DNA of 64,000 bases from Bacteroidaceae bacterium (GTDB taxonomy: Bacteria; Bacteroidota; Bacteroidia; Bacteroidales; Barnesiellaceae_A): NCBI GenBank assembly GCA_017531985.1, contig JAFXJY010000022.1:1-64000 (forward strand). The letters are read 5' to 3'. The notes under the pieces were generated by a model. That model was not told where the DNA came from. It made no database searches and saw only the letters and a list, made by a program, of their open reading frames with translations. Of this stretch, positions 55,138-64,000 are shown piece after piece. Made by a program: the position numbers and the translations under genes. Every line of letters starts with the position of its first letter. The stretch's first letter is position 1.

Positions 55138-58100
55138 ATGCCAACAAAAGCTTATTTTATCGGTTTAGGCGGTTGCGGATTGAAAACCGTCTCAGAGTTG
55201 CAACAAAAGTTGTGCCCCAATGGAGTTAATAATCAAGACCCTAATGGAGATGTCTATCAGTTTACATATATCGACACTGATTTGAAAACATTGGAACCAA
55301 TAAATAAGAATAAGGTAGTTATTCGTAATGCCGACTTCGTTTCATTGGGTGCAACTAATCCATATTTGTCATGGAAAAATGCACAAGATAATACCACACC
55401 CGAAAAACAACGTCTCAATGAATGGATGATACCTCAGGAAGTGGGTAACAGATTTGTATTGCCGAACCAGACTTTGGCTGAAGGTGCCGGTGCAGAACGA
55501 ATGAGAGGAAGAACAGGTGTATATTATTGTTATGAAAATATATATAGAGAAATAACAACAAAACTTAGTCAATTTGCTCAATATGTTCCAGGTCAAACAA
55601 GTACAGAAGAGAATGTATGGGTAATAGCATCGTCTTGTGGTGGAACAGGAAGTTCAATAACCATGGATGTGTTATATATGATAAATAAAATTGTCAACCG
55701 AGATAGTCAACATGCTCCTAACCTGAAATTGGTCTTGTTTATGCCCCAGCCATTTATCGACTGTAATAGGAACAATGTCAATTATCCCTTGAATGCCTAT
55801 TCGTATATGTGGGAAGCCAATGCTTTTAGGAAGGTACATCAAGATGGTAAAGGCAACATGTTCAAATATTTCAGTGTGCTCCCCGACAGCAATAATGATA
55901 ATGTTAGTCAATTTGAACTTTTCAGATATATAATACCTGTCGATTACGAGACCACATTTTATGCTAAAATTGAATTAAATAGTTTGTATAGTACAGTAGC
56001 TGAGATGATATATTATCTCAACAAGGGTACATCTGCAAATTCGATGGTTTCTAATATGAGTAACGATATGGCTCAATTAAGAGACGTGACTCATAAATAT
56101 GATATAGATTGGACACGCCCATTGGTTTCGTATGGATACAGAGTTGTGAAAAAAGCGAATGATGCACTGAGTGAGTATATTCGTATACGCGGTACATACG
56201 AGGTATTGAAGTATGGATTAATGGGAACAGAACTACCCGAAGATCAAAAAGAAACAGTCAAAAAGGAGTTCGGAAAAGAAACAGTATTGCGTTATCTCTG
56301 TGACCTCGATGCAGAAGGTGTTCAAGCAACCGATGGTAGTTTGCAGAATATTCTTACTGATAAATATCAAGAGAGGAGAATACCCAACGGGGAATTTACT
56401 ACAAGCCAAGCAAAAGCGTTTGTTTCCGGTGTAGAACAGATACAAGGAGATGAGCTGAATATTGTCAAAAATATCGCCATAAAGACAATCAAAGAAAAGA
56501 TCAACGAAGGAGTGAAAAAGGCTATTATTGATCATGGTATAGATTATGCTTTGGATTTGTTGCATATTGTGGATGATTTTTATCTTGAGAAGTATGAAGT
56601 GACCGGAACGATAAAAGAAATGTATAATGATGCCTCGGAAAAGATAATTAAAGCTAAACAAGTATGTGAGAAATTATATAATAAGAATCTTGAGAAGGTC
56701 CTAAAATCGAAAGAAGCTGCTACTTTGCAAAAAGCACTGAAAGAATATCGCGATTGGAAAGTGAAGGAACAATTGTATAAGATCAGTTTGGAAATACTTG
56801 ATGAACTGACAAAGACTGGGACAGGATATTTAGAGATTTTGCGAAAGAAGGGAGCTAAAACACAAGGATTACGAGAGGTTTATAATAGAATTGTAGGCTA
56901 TTGTGGCAAATGGGAAGAAGAATATCGCGAATTAGCAAGAAAATTCAGAAGCACAAGCAAGGATGTATTTACGGTGACTATCCCCGATTTATCAGCTATT
57001 GCGACAGGCGAGAATTCGACCGATTGGGCAAGAGATCATGTATTCGATCGATTATATTGCACAACAGTAATAGATTACGATCGAGAGAGAGAGTTAGGGA
57101 GCGGGCAACGTATACCACTACGCAAAGGGGAGACCGGTACAAATCATTTAGATACCTATGTAGAACCTATTGCCGATGTATTGCTGGAAATAGCTCTAAG
57201 CGAGGGTAATGTATTGACCTTTGAAAGAGATGTAGAGAGAAAGGTATTTGACAAAATCAGATTCATTCTTGACGAAGTATGTAGTCTTGAAGGCACTTCG
57301 GTATCTGGTTGGTTGAATATGAGTTTAGAGCAAATACTGGATGATGGCGATTTGCCGAGGGGAATGACTAAAGATCAATTTTATAATATGCTTGACGATA
57401 AAGATGCAATTCCCGTATTATATCCTAAATTATCCGGTGGTGCAACAAAACCTAAACATACAAGGTATATATATGCAACTGACTCGCAAAGTTTAGCCAC
57501 AAAAATAGGATATAACCCCAATGATACACAGGATAATCAATTTGTGCAAGACACGGATATGTCAGATCGAATATTGATTATGAAGATGGAGCTTGGGCTT
57601 GATTTTGTCTCATATAAGTATTTTGATGATATTCAGCGTGTTTATGAAAACATGCATTCTGAAATAAAAAATGGTGATTGGGGATGTCATTTACATCGAG
57701 AATTTGCAAATTCCAATATAGAAAAGAGTGTTAGAGAAATAGAAGCACGAAAGGAGAGTGTCTATGCGAGCAAATTTTTTAAGATGTATTATTATCAGAC
57801 TATAATAGATGTTCTCAAAGAGAAAGATCGAGATACCTATAATAATATCTTTGGAATATTTGAGTTTGATACTAATATAACTTCAACGCAACAAAGAAGC
57901 AATTATGACTTCCTTTTTGCTGATTCGGAAGACGAGGAAAATAGCAGCAATGGCGATTTCGAGGAAAATAGCAGCAATGGCGATTTTTTCAGTGAAGGTA
58001 ATAACGTATGTGATAAATTCTTTGATTTTAAATTAGTACCTAGTGAAAGAAAGGTTCATTTAAAGTTGAGCAAAGTTACTCAAGAGGTGGATAAACTGGT

Positions 58101-58410
58101 CGTTGATAACAACTCTGTTTCTTTAGAACTTGGAGATAATGAATATAAACAAGGTGCTAATTTTATAAATGGATTAATTGCTAACAAGGATATAGTGGAT
58201 TGTTTGAAATGCATAGACGAAATAGAGACCTTTATAAGAGGATTTAGAGAAAAATATAGTCCATTCACAACTGAAATTAGGCATAGATTACAGCTCGAGA
58301 GTGTCAATGATGGCAATCTAAAACTTATGGTTTTAATTAACCAATGGAGAAGAAAACCAGTAAATGAGCATATTGTTAATAGTGCGAGAGAAGCTTGGTC
58401 GGGTCAATAA
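55138..58410 (+). CDS. Tubulin/FtsZ-like GTPase (Tubulin_2 type), large (operon gene 2)
   Basis: A 1090-residue cytoplasmic protein. The N terminus AYFIGLGGCGLKTVSEL (residues 5-21) is the first nucleotide loop of the FtsZ/tubulin fold; FTYIDTDLKTLE near 43-54 matches the FtsZ NTDxxxL element; SSCGGTGSSITMD has the tubulin signature GGTG at 168-171, with Cys instead of the first Gly and Ser instead of the last. LVLFMPQPFIDCNRNN near 195-212 fits the strand after that loop. Beyond about 350 the protein is unlike FtsZ: mostly helical with coiled-coil tendency at 480-620. It is about three times FtsZ length, as in Pfam Tubulin_2 proteins. A 27-nt tandem duplication is at 57934-57987. Polymer formation is inferred, not shown. 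Confidence 0.85.
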   Translation: MPTKAYFIGLGGCGLKTVSELQQKLCPNGVNNQDPNGDVYQFTYIDTDLKTLEPINKNKVVIRNADFVSLGATNPYLSWKNAQDNTTPEKQRLNEWMIPQEVGNRFVLPNQTLAEGAGAERMRGRTGVYYCYENIYREITTKLSQFAQYVPGQTSTEENVWVIASSCGGTGSSITMDVLYMINKIVNRDSQHAPNLKLVLFMPQPFIDCNRNNVNYPLNAYSYMWEANAFRKVHQDGKGNMFKYFSVLPDSNNDNVSQFELFRYIIPVDYETTFYAKIELNSLYSTVAEMIYYLNKGTSANSMVSNMSNDMAQLRDVTHKYDIDWTRPLVSYGYRVVKKANDALSEYIRIRGTYEVLKYGLMGTELPEDQKETVKKEFGKETVLRYLCDLDAEGVQATDGSLQNILTDKYQERRIPNGEFTTSQAKAFVSGVEQIQGDELNIVKNIAIKTIKEKINEGVKKAIIDHGIDYALDLLHIVDDFYLEKYEVTGTIKEMYNDASEKIIKAKQVCEKLYNKNLEKVLKSKEAATLQKALKEYRDWKVKEQLYKISLEILDELTKTGTGYLEILRKKGAKTQGLREVYNRIVGYCGKWEEEYRELARKFRSTSKDVFTVTIPDLSAIATGENSTDWARDHVFDRLYCTTVIDYDRERELGSGQRIPLRKGETGTNHLDTYVEPIADVLLEIALSEGNVLTFERDVERKVFDKIRFILDEVCSLEGTSVSGWLNMSLEQILDDGDLPRGMTKDQFYNMLDDKDAIPVLYPKLSGGATKPKHTRYIYATDSQSLATKIGYNPNDTQDNQFVQDTDMSDRILIMKMELGLDFVSYKYFDDIQRVYENMHSEIKNGDWGCHLHREFANSNIEKSVREIEARKESVYASKFFKMYYYQTIIDVLKEKDRDTYNNIFGIFEFDTNITSTQQRSNYDFLFADSEDEENSSNGDFEENSSNGDFFSEGNNVCDKFFDFKLVPSERKVHLKLSKVTQEVDKLVVDNNSVSLELGDNEYKQGANFINGLIANKDIVDCLKCIDEIETFIRGFREKYSPFTTEIRHRLQLESVNDGNLKLMVLINQWRRKPVNEHIVNSAREAWSGQ
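57934..57987 (+). repeat. 27-bp tandem duplication in the tubulin-like gene
   Basis: Two copies (57934-57960 and 57961-57987) differ by one final base and encode EENSSNGDF twice. The segment is acidic and Asn/Ser-rich and probably a disordered linker. The unit keeps the frame. Confidence 0.95.
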
Positions 58411-58425
58411 TAAAATGCAATAATT

Positions 58426-61347
58426 ATGAAACCAACATGGATATTTAACTTTGTAAAGAAGGATTCGATTGAATCCTTCTTTACGACCTTTTGGAACTCT
58501 GTTCAATCAAATTCGTCAGGGAACTGCCCACGATTGTATTATATTACAGACGGTTTTTCAGATGATTTCTCCGTTGAGAGGGTAGTAACCGAAACAGCGA
58601 AAAATATAGTTACTCCTATGGGTAATACCTCTCAACTTATTGAGGGTTGGCGTGATGTAGACACTGTTGATCATACAAGACATACAGGTTTAAACTTAAT
58701 CTTTGTTGGAGATATAACCAACAAAGAAACACAAAAAAGTATGCATAAATTGGCTGCGATGTTGCGTTCATCCTTGTTAGACGATGATAGACGGTGGACT
58801 AAAGCCGATGTGAGAAGTTATGCTTTGTTGTGGAGACCACAATCGGTATCGGTAGAGCCGGTTAGTGGTGCATGCAAGGATTTCTTGACCGAGCTACACA
58901 ATCTAATGCAAGCTGATATCAACCATAGACCTTTTCATAAAGTCCTATTTTTTGAATCCCCCGAAACAGAAAACGGAAAGACAAAGGATGAGATGATAGA
59001 AGCCATGGCTTTGGCAACATTGCATCTGACAATGCATTCAGCCTGTGAAAATGATGATATCTTATTTGCTCAACCCGACAAAAAATATCTAAATGCAGGA
59101 GTAGCCGGTATTTTCTATGAAAAAGAAATACAGAAAGAACAAGAAGCCTTTTGGTTGAGTACGATGCTAATGGATAAACTGAAAAATGGTACAGATGGTG
59201 AATTCAAGGATGCTCATAAGGCACATGAGGTATTAGAAAAGAATAATGCTTTAGTAGAATCTTTGTCACCCGAGCAAATAGATAGTTCTATTAAAGCAAA
59301 GTGTCCAGCCCCATATGGTAATAGAGATGCCTATGGAGTCGATTGCAAAGTAAATCCATTGAGTTTCAGGCTAAAAGAGGTATGGAATACATATTATAAC
59401 AAATATGTAGTGAATTTGAAAAAGGATCTTGTCAATAAAACAAAACAAATACTTTTTCAGTTCTCGGAAGATTATAAGGACAAACTTCATTCAGAACGTA
59501 TATCTTTTGTAAATTCGAAAGTTGCAAAAATTGAGGACTTTATCTTTGAAATGTTTAAGAACCCAGCTGAGCATGATGTAATAAGTATTCCACAAAGTAA
59601 ATTGCTTTTGGATAAATTTTCTGCCAGAATTGATGACTACTTTAAAACAGTAGATACGGGAAAATTTACTTCTTTTGCTCTTCCTGCTTATCTTAATGGT
59701 GCATATGAGCAAGCTGCCAACGAACATAATGCTGACGAGAATTCTGTTTTGGCAGTTTTGGATGGTAAACTAAGAAATCATTCAGTATTTATTTTATCGG
59801 TTCTTGTACGTGCCATCATATTAGGTATGATGCTCGTATATTTTGTAACGCCTCTTTTTGATAATGAAATAATCAAATATATTGTAGGATCACTTACCTT
59901 TTTGTTGCCGATTTTTTGGGGTCTGTGGAGATTTCACGAACATGTGTCTCGGATAGATGCCCTAAAAGATCAGTACACGGCTTGTGTATTGATGAGATTA
60001 CAGAAAGAACTTAATGAAGAACTGAAAGAGGGTATAAAACATGTTTATACAGATGTTCTTGATTATTGTAAATGGCTAAAAGAACATAAACTTGATTATT
60101 TAGAAAAAAAACTGTCTATAATAAAGCCATTAGAGTTTAGTTTTACCGAGTCAAAGTATTTCATACCTTTGCTCAATTGCAATGTGTCTAATAATGATAA
60201 CTCTCCTATTTCGGCAGAGAACTTGAATAATAATATAACTCGGGATATATTGACTGATAGAAAGCAAATTTCAGGAGCTTTTGATGAACATGAACTCTTG
60301 CGAGAGGTTCCTATTGGACATGTGAAGATAAATGATGAGACTATATTGACGATAAATGATATCTTGAATGATACTAATAAAGGATATAAAACCAGATTGT
60401 TAAAAGAGCTCTTACAATGCAGAACTCAAATTCGTGATAATAGTGAAATGTCTGTTCGTTTTAAGAATGAATACAAATCCAATACTCTATTGTTGATATT
60501 GGATGTGTCGGGAAGCATGAGGGGACAAAAATTGTCTGACTTGAAAGATGTCGTTTCTAAGCTTGAGCAAAAAGCATCGAGCATGGTATGGATTGCATTT
60601 AATGATAATGTGGTAGCTGATGGAAATTCATCGAAGGAATTTGAAGCAATAAAAGCAGGAGGATGTACTAATTATATACCGGCACTGGAAAGAGCTACGG
60701 AAATACTAAAAAGTAGTCCTGCTGATAAAGTAATATTTATTAGTGATGGAGGTCCAGCGGAAACTCTAAAAAATATTCTTGAAACAGCATATAAATTAAA
60801 TCAGCCTGTTCATACTATCTCTATTGGCAATGATGGTCGAGATGTAATGCGTCAGTTGGCAGAAAAAACGAATGGCGTACAGATTGTTGTTGATGATATA
60901 AAAGATATCTCTGCAGAGGTAGAGGATAAACTAAATGTTGAGGCTATAATTGGCAAAGACGGAGAATACACTTTTGGAGAATCTATGCAGAAATGTTATA
61001 TACCCGGGTGTGTCAAGATGTTGTTTAAGTATGCCATTGAGAGGACGCAGACGGAACGTTTCTCTATTCATGAGTTACTTGGTAATTATAGTAATGAAAA
61101 AGGAATGCAAGAGTGGTTAAATTTTTCAATGCCGACTTGTCAATATGCTGTTGCCCTATCTCATGAGCCGGAAAGACCGATTATATTCTTACAATTAGTA
61201 ACTCCAGTTAATCCAGAACTGCGGAATAATGTATTAAATGATAAACTAAATATTACATCTACTACCAATATGCCAGATATAGTAGCATCAATTATTTCAT
61301 TACAACCAATGAATGCTCTCTCTGATTTACAGGGTTTTCGGATGTAA
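58426..61347 (+). CDS. VWA-domain protein with central membrane hairpin (operon gene 3)
   Basis: A 973-residue protein without signal peptide. Residues about 1-240 form an alpha/beta domain (LYYITDGFSDDFSVERVV, LNLIFVGDITN, HKVLFFESPE), reminiscent of a receptor or nucleotide-free Rossmann fold but unassigned. Helical region 250-445. Two membrane helices at about 455-475 and 483-503 put both ends in the cytoplasm. The C-terminal VWA domain (about 685-865) has a full MIDAS: LDVSGSM with D693, Thr in GGCTNYIPAL and Asp in VIFISDGGPAE. A cytoplasmic VWA next to a tubulin-like GTPase suggests a membrane tether for it (inference). It begins 15 bp after the tubulin-like gene. Confidence 0.83.
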   Translation: MKPTWIFNFVKKDSIESFFTTFWNSVQSNSSGNCPRLYYITDGFSDDFSVERVVTETAKNIVTPMGNTSQLIEGWRDVDTVDHTRHTGLNLIFVGDITNKETQKSMHKLAAMLRSSLLDDDRRWTKADVRSYALLWRPQSVSVEPVSGACKDFLTELHNLMQADINHRPFHKVLFFESPETENGKTKDEMIEAMALATLHLTMHSACENDDILFAQPDKKYLNAGVAGIFYEKEIQKEQEAFWLSTMLMDKLKNGTDGEFKDAHKAHEVLEKNNALVESLSPEQIDSSIKAKCPAPYGNRDAYGVDCKVNPLSFRLKEVWNTYYNKYVVNLKKDLVNKTKQILFQFSEDYKDKLHSERISFVNSKVAKIEDFIFEMFKNPAEHDVISIPQSKLLLDKFSARIDDYFKTVDTGKFTSFALPAYLNGAYEQAANEHNADENSVLAVLDGKLRNHSVFILSVLVRAIILGMMLVYFVTPLFDNEIIKYIVGSLTFLLPIFWGLWRFHEHVSRIDALKDQYTACVLMRLQKELNEELKEGIKHVYTDVLDYCKWLKEHKLDYLEKKLSIIKPLEFSFTESKYFIPLLNCNVSNNDNSPISAENLNNNITRDILTDRKQISGAFDEHELLREVPIGHVKINDETILTINDILNDTNKGYKTRLLKELLQCRTQIRDNSEMSVRFKNEYKSNTLLLILDVSGSMRGQKLSDLKDVVSKLEQKASSMVWIAFNDNVVADGNSSKEFEAIKAGGCTNYIPALERATEILKSSPADKVIFISDGGPAETLKNILETAYKLNQPVHTISIGNDGRDVMRQLAEKTNGVQIVVDDIKDISAEVEDKLNVEAIIGKDGEYTFGESMQKCYIPGCVKMLFKYAIERTQTERFSIHELLGNYSNEKGMQEWLNFSMPTCQYAVALSHEPERPIIFLQLVTPVNPELRNNVLNDKLNITSTTNMPDIVASIISLQPMNALSDLQGFRM

Positions 61348-61435
61348 CTGACTGTTAATTAGATGTCTAATGGTCGGCACTGTTTGTCATTCTTAGAAAA
61401 CATTAAATAAATACTGATAAAATAAAATTTTAGTT

Positions 61436-63145
61436 ATGTCTGGTTTGATATTTTTACTTATATATTCTGCACTTTGTGTGCTGATATCTTTAATAGTATA
61501 TTTTTTCTGTTCTTATGTAAAAGTTTATTATACACATAATGATGGAACACGTGAGTTTGTAGGTGTGTTATGGAAATCTGCAAGAAAATATACATTATAC
61601 AATGATTTTCCGCCCTTGGCACGTAAGATAGGATACGTTGATCAGCAAGGAGTGATTAATATTGAAAAAGAGAATAGTCAACATAATTATGTGTCTACCC
61701 CATGCGGAACGTTCAATAATCAAGGTGAAATTCTTGATATTAACGGAAATATTATTGCTAAGAGTCTGTCTAATGATAAGCGTATATCTTCTGTTGTAGA
61801 TATAAAAAATAAAACTTTGGAAATAGCGTATGTTGCCAGTGGGTATAAGAAAGTCCCAGATATGATGCTTAGAGCAGCTGCATTTGGAGCCTTGTGGAGC
61901 GAAATAAAGAATGAAGAAAAGGAGGCTAAATCTGATGTGCGTATTGGGCTTAGAGATTTGGCATTGCCCTCTACTGTTATCTTTTTGTTATTTTATGTTC
62001 CTTTTGGATTCTTAGCTAAGATATTTAGTTGGTTAACTAATATTGGAGATGGGGTTTCATATGTATGTTGGATGATGTTGGCATATTTTATGGTAAATCT
62101 TATTCTTTATCTTGTAAAGAGCCACTTTACAATGCGTAATAGACCATTGACATTTTTTACTGGACTTATAAATAGAAATGTAGGTGTGCAAGTTTGGAAT
62201 GTGCTTATAATAATTATATCGGCTATCGGAGTTTTTACAAGTACGTTTATCGCTGATTTTACAATAATACCTGTGTTTGCATCAGTCTTAATAGGATTCT
62301 TAGGAAATATTGGAAGTTTTAATGGTCAATGGAATGTTGTTGAACCGGTAAGTTCTTGGGGGCGGAATTGGTCTCGTAGTGCCTATGCTCATGATGGACA
62401 AACATCTTCTACAAAGACGGGTATTATAGATGTTGAATACGATTGGTCTCCTATATTGAAACTTATGGGGGTTAAGCAAGTGAACCCCGAAAAAGACAAG
62501 GTGTCTATATCTATCTTGGAGTCGGATTTGGATAATTTAAAAACATCTAGGGTGCGTCAGTTAAATCCGTTTAGAAGTTCTGTTAATGGGGTTGATTTCG
62601 ATACGTTAAAAACAAATGCTAATGAAATATTGAAAGGTTGCGATGATGCAACAGTTTCTTATGAAAAATCAGCCCTAGAACAGATTATTCAAAGTGCGTT
62701 AAAGTTGTGTGCAAAGTATTCACTTGCAGATTTTCAACTGTATGATCTGATTTTACATTTTTGTCAGAGTGAGAGTATTATAAAATATGTAACCGATGAC
62801 CAGTCGGATAAAATAGGTAAAATCAGTGAATATTTTAGATATCCATTGGAAACTTTATATGATCGAGAGGGCGATTGTGATTGTAAGTCAGTACTTGCAT
62901 ACAAGATATTTGAGTTACTTAATGCCAATCCGCGTATTGCTATTGTTAAAGCTGGAAAGGATGTCCCATATAATCATGCCGCGGTAGTACTTAGGAAAAA
63001 AAGTCAAGCCATGGTTCAAATCCCATCAACATATCAAACATATGATGATGCTAGGCAGTATATCTTCTGTGAAGTAACAGGTGAAGGATATAAGCCAGGT
63101 AATATTCCCTCTATTGTTGATGTTAAGTCTATTGATCTAATATAA
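61436..63145 (+). CDS. Multi-pass membrane protein with C-terminal transglutaminase-like domain (operon gene 4)
   Basis: A 569-residue protein. It has an N-terminal membrane helix (about 3-25), a soluble region (30-170), and about four helices between 178 and 295 (LPSTVIFLLFYVPFGFLAKIF, VCWMMLAYFMVNLILYLV, VWNVLIIIISAIGVF, FTIIPVFASVLIGFLG). The C-terminal domain (about 400-569) shows the transglutaminase/papain-like pattern: YDREGDCDCKSVLAYKIFELL with the probable nucleophile C481 or C483, HAAVVL with H514, and FCEVTGEGYKPG with an acidic residue near 546. This resembles transglutaminase-like cysteine peptidases of bacteria. Topology suggests a cytoplasmic or periplasmic catalytic domain; not resolved. 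88 bp after the VWA gene. Confidence 0.78.
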   Translation: MSGLIFLLIYSALCVLISLIVYFFCSYVKVYYTHNDGTREFVGVLWKSARKYTLYNDFPPLARKIGYVDQQGVINIEKENSQHNYVSTPCGTFNNQGEILDINGNIIAKSLSNDKRISSVVDIKNKTLEIAYVASGYKKVPDMMLRAAAFGALWSEIKNEEKEAKSDVRIGLRDLALPSTVIFLLFYVPFGFLAKIFSWLTNIGDGVSYVCWMMLAYFMVNLILYLVKSHFTMRNRPLTFFTGLINRNVGVQVWNVLIIIISAIGVFTSTFIADFTIIPVFASVLIGFLGNIGSFNGQWNVVEPVSSWGRNWSRSAYAHDGQTSSTKTGIIDVEYDWSPILKLMGVKQVNPEKDKVSISILESDLDNLKTSRVRQLNPFRSSVNGVDFDTLKTNANEILKGCDDATVSYEKSALEQIIQSALKLCAKYSLADFQLYDLILHFCQSESIIKYVTDDQSDKIGKISEYFRYPLETLYDREGDCDCKSVLAYKIFELLNANPRIAIVKAGKDVPYNHAAVVLRKKSQAMVQIPSTYQTYDDARQYIFCEVTGEGYKPGNIPSIVDVKSIDLI

Positions 63146-63154
63146 TTTCTTTCT

Positions 63155-64000
63155 ATGCAAAGGTTGAGATTTGTAATATTCGTGTTTCTATTTCCTCTTT
63201 GCTGGAATATTGTTTTTATGTTTTGGTGTAATGAAATTAGAAATTCAAAATCTCTAGTAGAAGTAATTATACCAGAATCTACGAAAGTATTCTTAGATTC
63301 TATTGGTTCGCGAATTATAGAAGGTGTTGACAATGTTGTAGTTGTTGAAATAGATTCTATTGATAAAAATTCATGGACCAATATTACCGATTATGGACAA
63401 GATGATTCTGATGACCTATATAGGTATGAAATTGATTCGTTGTTTGTCTTTTATTCAGATTTAGATGAACTTGAAATAATTAATGATATACAACAATATG
63501 CCATTGAAGCAATAGAGCCATTAATAGAAGTTATGGGGCATTATATATATCCCTATCAAGTAAGAGGTAGAAAGCTTCCTATTTATATATGTAATAAAGA
63601 GGAAACTTACCAAAAGGTTTGTCAAACTCTGACTCATAGGAATACTGATTTTACAGATACATGGGGGTTGCATGTACATGCATATTGTGGCTTAGAAACA
63701 CAAACATCAGGTGTTATTCTAAATAAAGGTAATATTTATGAATTGTCTAATACTCCTGAGATAGATTTGAAAGCAACACTATGGCACGAAATGAATCATT
63801 ATGTATTCTTTCAATCATTAGATTTGTCGAAAGAACTGACTCCTTATGTGTGGATGTATGAAGGTCTAGCTGATTATTTTGCTTCATTAGTAAGAGAACA
63901 AACTTTGTTATTGTCTGAGAGCCAGAAACAATCTATAATGAAGAATACACTACAATCCAGCTTTGATCCATATACGGACAATTATTCAGGTGGAGAACTT
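63155..64000 (+). CDS. Membrane-anchored HExxH (gluzincin) metalloprotease, 3'-truncated by window edge (operon gene 5)
   Basis: The ATG at 63155, 9 bp after the preceding stop, opens a frame that stays open to the right edge (282 codons seen). The start MQRLRFVIFVFLFPLCWNIVFMFW is a signal anchor. After an acidic region, LWHEMNHYVFF contains the zinc motif HEMNH at 211-215, and YEGLADYFASL supplies the third ligand E236 about 20 residues later, the plan of gluzincin (peptidase MA clan) enzymes. The end of the protein is outside the window. Substrate unknown; operon position suggests a role with the tubulin/VWA proteins. Confidence 0.82.
   Translation, partial: MQRLRFVIFVFLFPLCWNIVFMFWCNEIRNSKSLVEVIIPESTKVFLDSIGSRIIEGVDNVVVVEIDSIDKNSWTNITDYGQDDSDDLYRYEIDSLFVFYSDLDELEIINDIQQYAIEAIEPLIEVMGHYIYPYQVRGRKLPIYICNKEETYQKVCQTLTHRNTDFTDTWGLHVHAYCGLETQTSGVILNKGNIYELSNTPEIDLKATLWHEMNHYVFFQSLDLSKELTPYVWMYEGLADYFASLVREQTLLLSESQKQSIMKNTLQSSFDPYTDNYSGGEL

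Noticed and set aside
1-64000. CRISPR arrays, insertion sequences, prophage genes, rRNA or tRNA genes
   Set aside because: No regular spaced repeats, transposase, phage structural genes or RNA gene signatures were found by eye; a short tRNA could still be missed without a scan.

Overview
The window looks like a chromosomal segment of a gut-type Bacteroidales bacterium (order level only; Muribaculaceae or Barnesiella-like relatives would fit). Evidence: promoters of the Bacteroidota form TTTG-N19-21-TAnnTTTG, no strong Shine-Dalgarno sites, many lipoproteins with a Cys lipobox, fimbrillin-like proteins, a BtuG/BtuB surface vitamin B12 locus, meso-diaminopimelate dehydrogenase, and families largely restricted to this phylum (DUF5686, DUF4199, DUF6452, DUF6048, DUF3575).

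Layout. 1-2004: 3' end of a fimbrillin-like gene and a hairpin. 2.1-21.4 kb: housekeeping genes (DUF5686 outer-membrane protein, GNAT, aspartase, hemW, MATE exporter, a six-gene run DUF4199/glycosyltransferase/nitroreductase/DUF6452/DUF6048/MscS, ackA-pta, START-like protein, LptF/G-type permease, ribBA, YigZ). 21.5-28.6 kb: cobalamin riboswitch driving four surface B12-uptake genes. 28.6-39.9 kb: HAD nucleotidase and ddh, a tripartite RND efflux pump, rmuC, hsp20, a CDF metal exporter. 40.0-48.2 kb: a five-gene fimbrillin-type operon whose promoter region is bracketed by short sites in opposite orientation. 48.6-51.5 kb: cstA, a PHP phosphatase, DUF1294. 51.6-64.0 kb: an AT-rich accessory region.

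The accessory region is the most interesting part. From a divergent promoter at about 53.3 kb runs a same-strand operon that encodes a secreted/anchored VWA protein, a 1090-residue tubulin/FtsZ-like GTPase, a second VWA protein with a central membrane hairpin, a multi-pass membrane protein ending in a transglutaminase-like domain, and a membrane-anchored HExxH metalloprotease that runs off the right edge. A lipoprotein and a membrane-anchored protein of unknown function are transcribed the other way. No integrase, transposase, tRNA, rRNA or CRISPR array was seen. The system may be a membrane-associated cytoskeletal/proteolytic machine, possibly for membrane remodelling or conflict; its function is not known from the sequence.

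The left-edge gene and the last gene of the fimbrillin operon (46 kb apart) share the same domain plan, and each is followed by the same conserved motif plus a hairpin whose stem differs in sequence but still pairs. This suggests that the left edge is the end of a second, related fimbrial operon.
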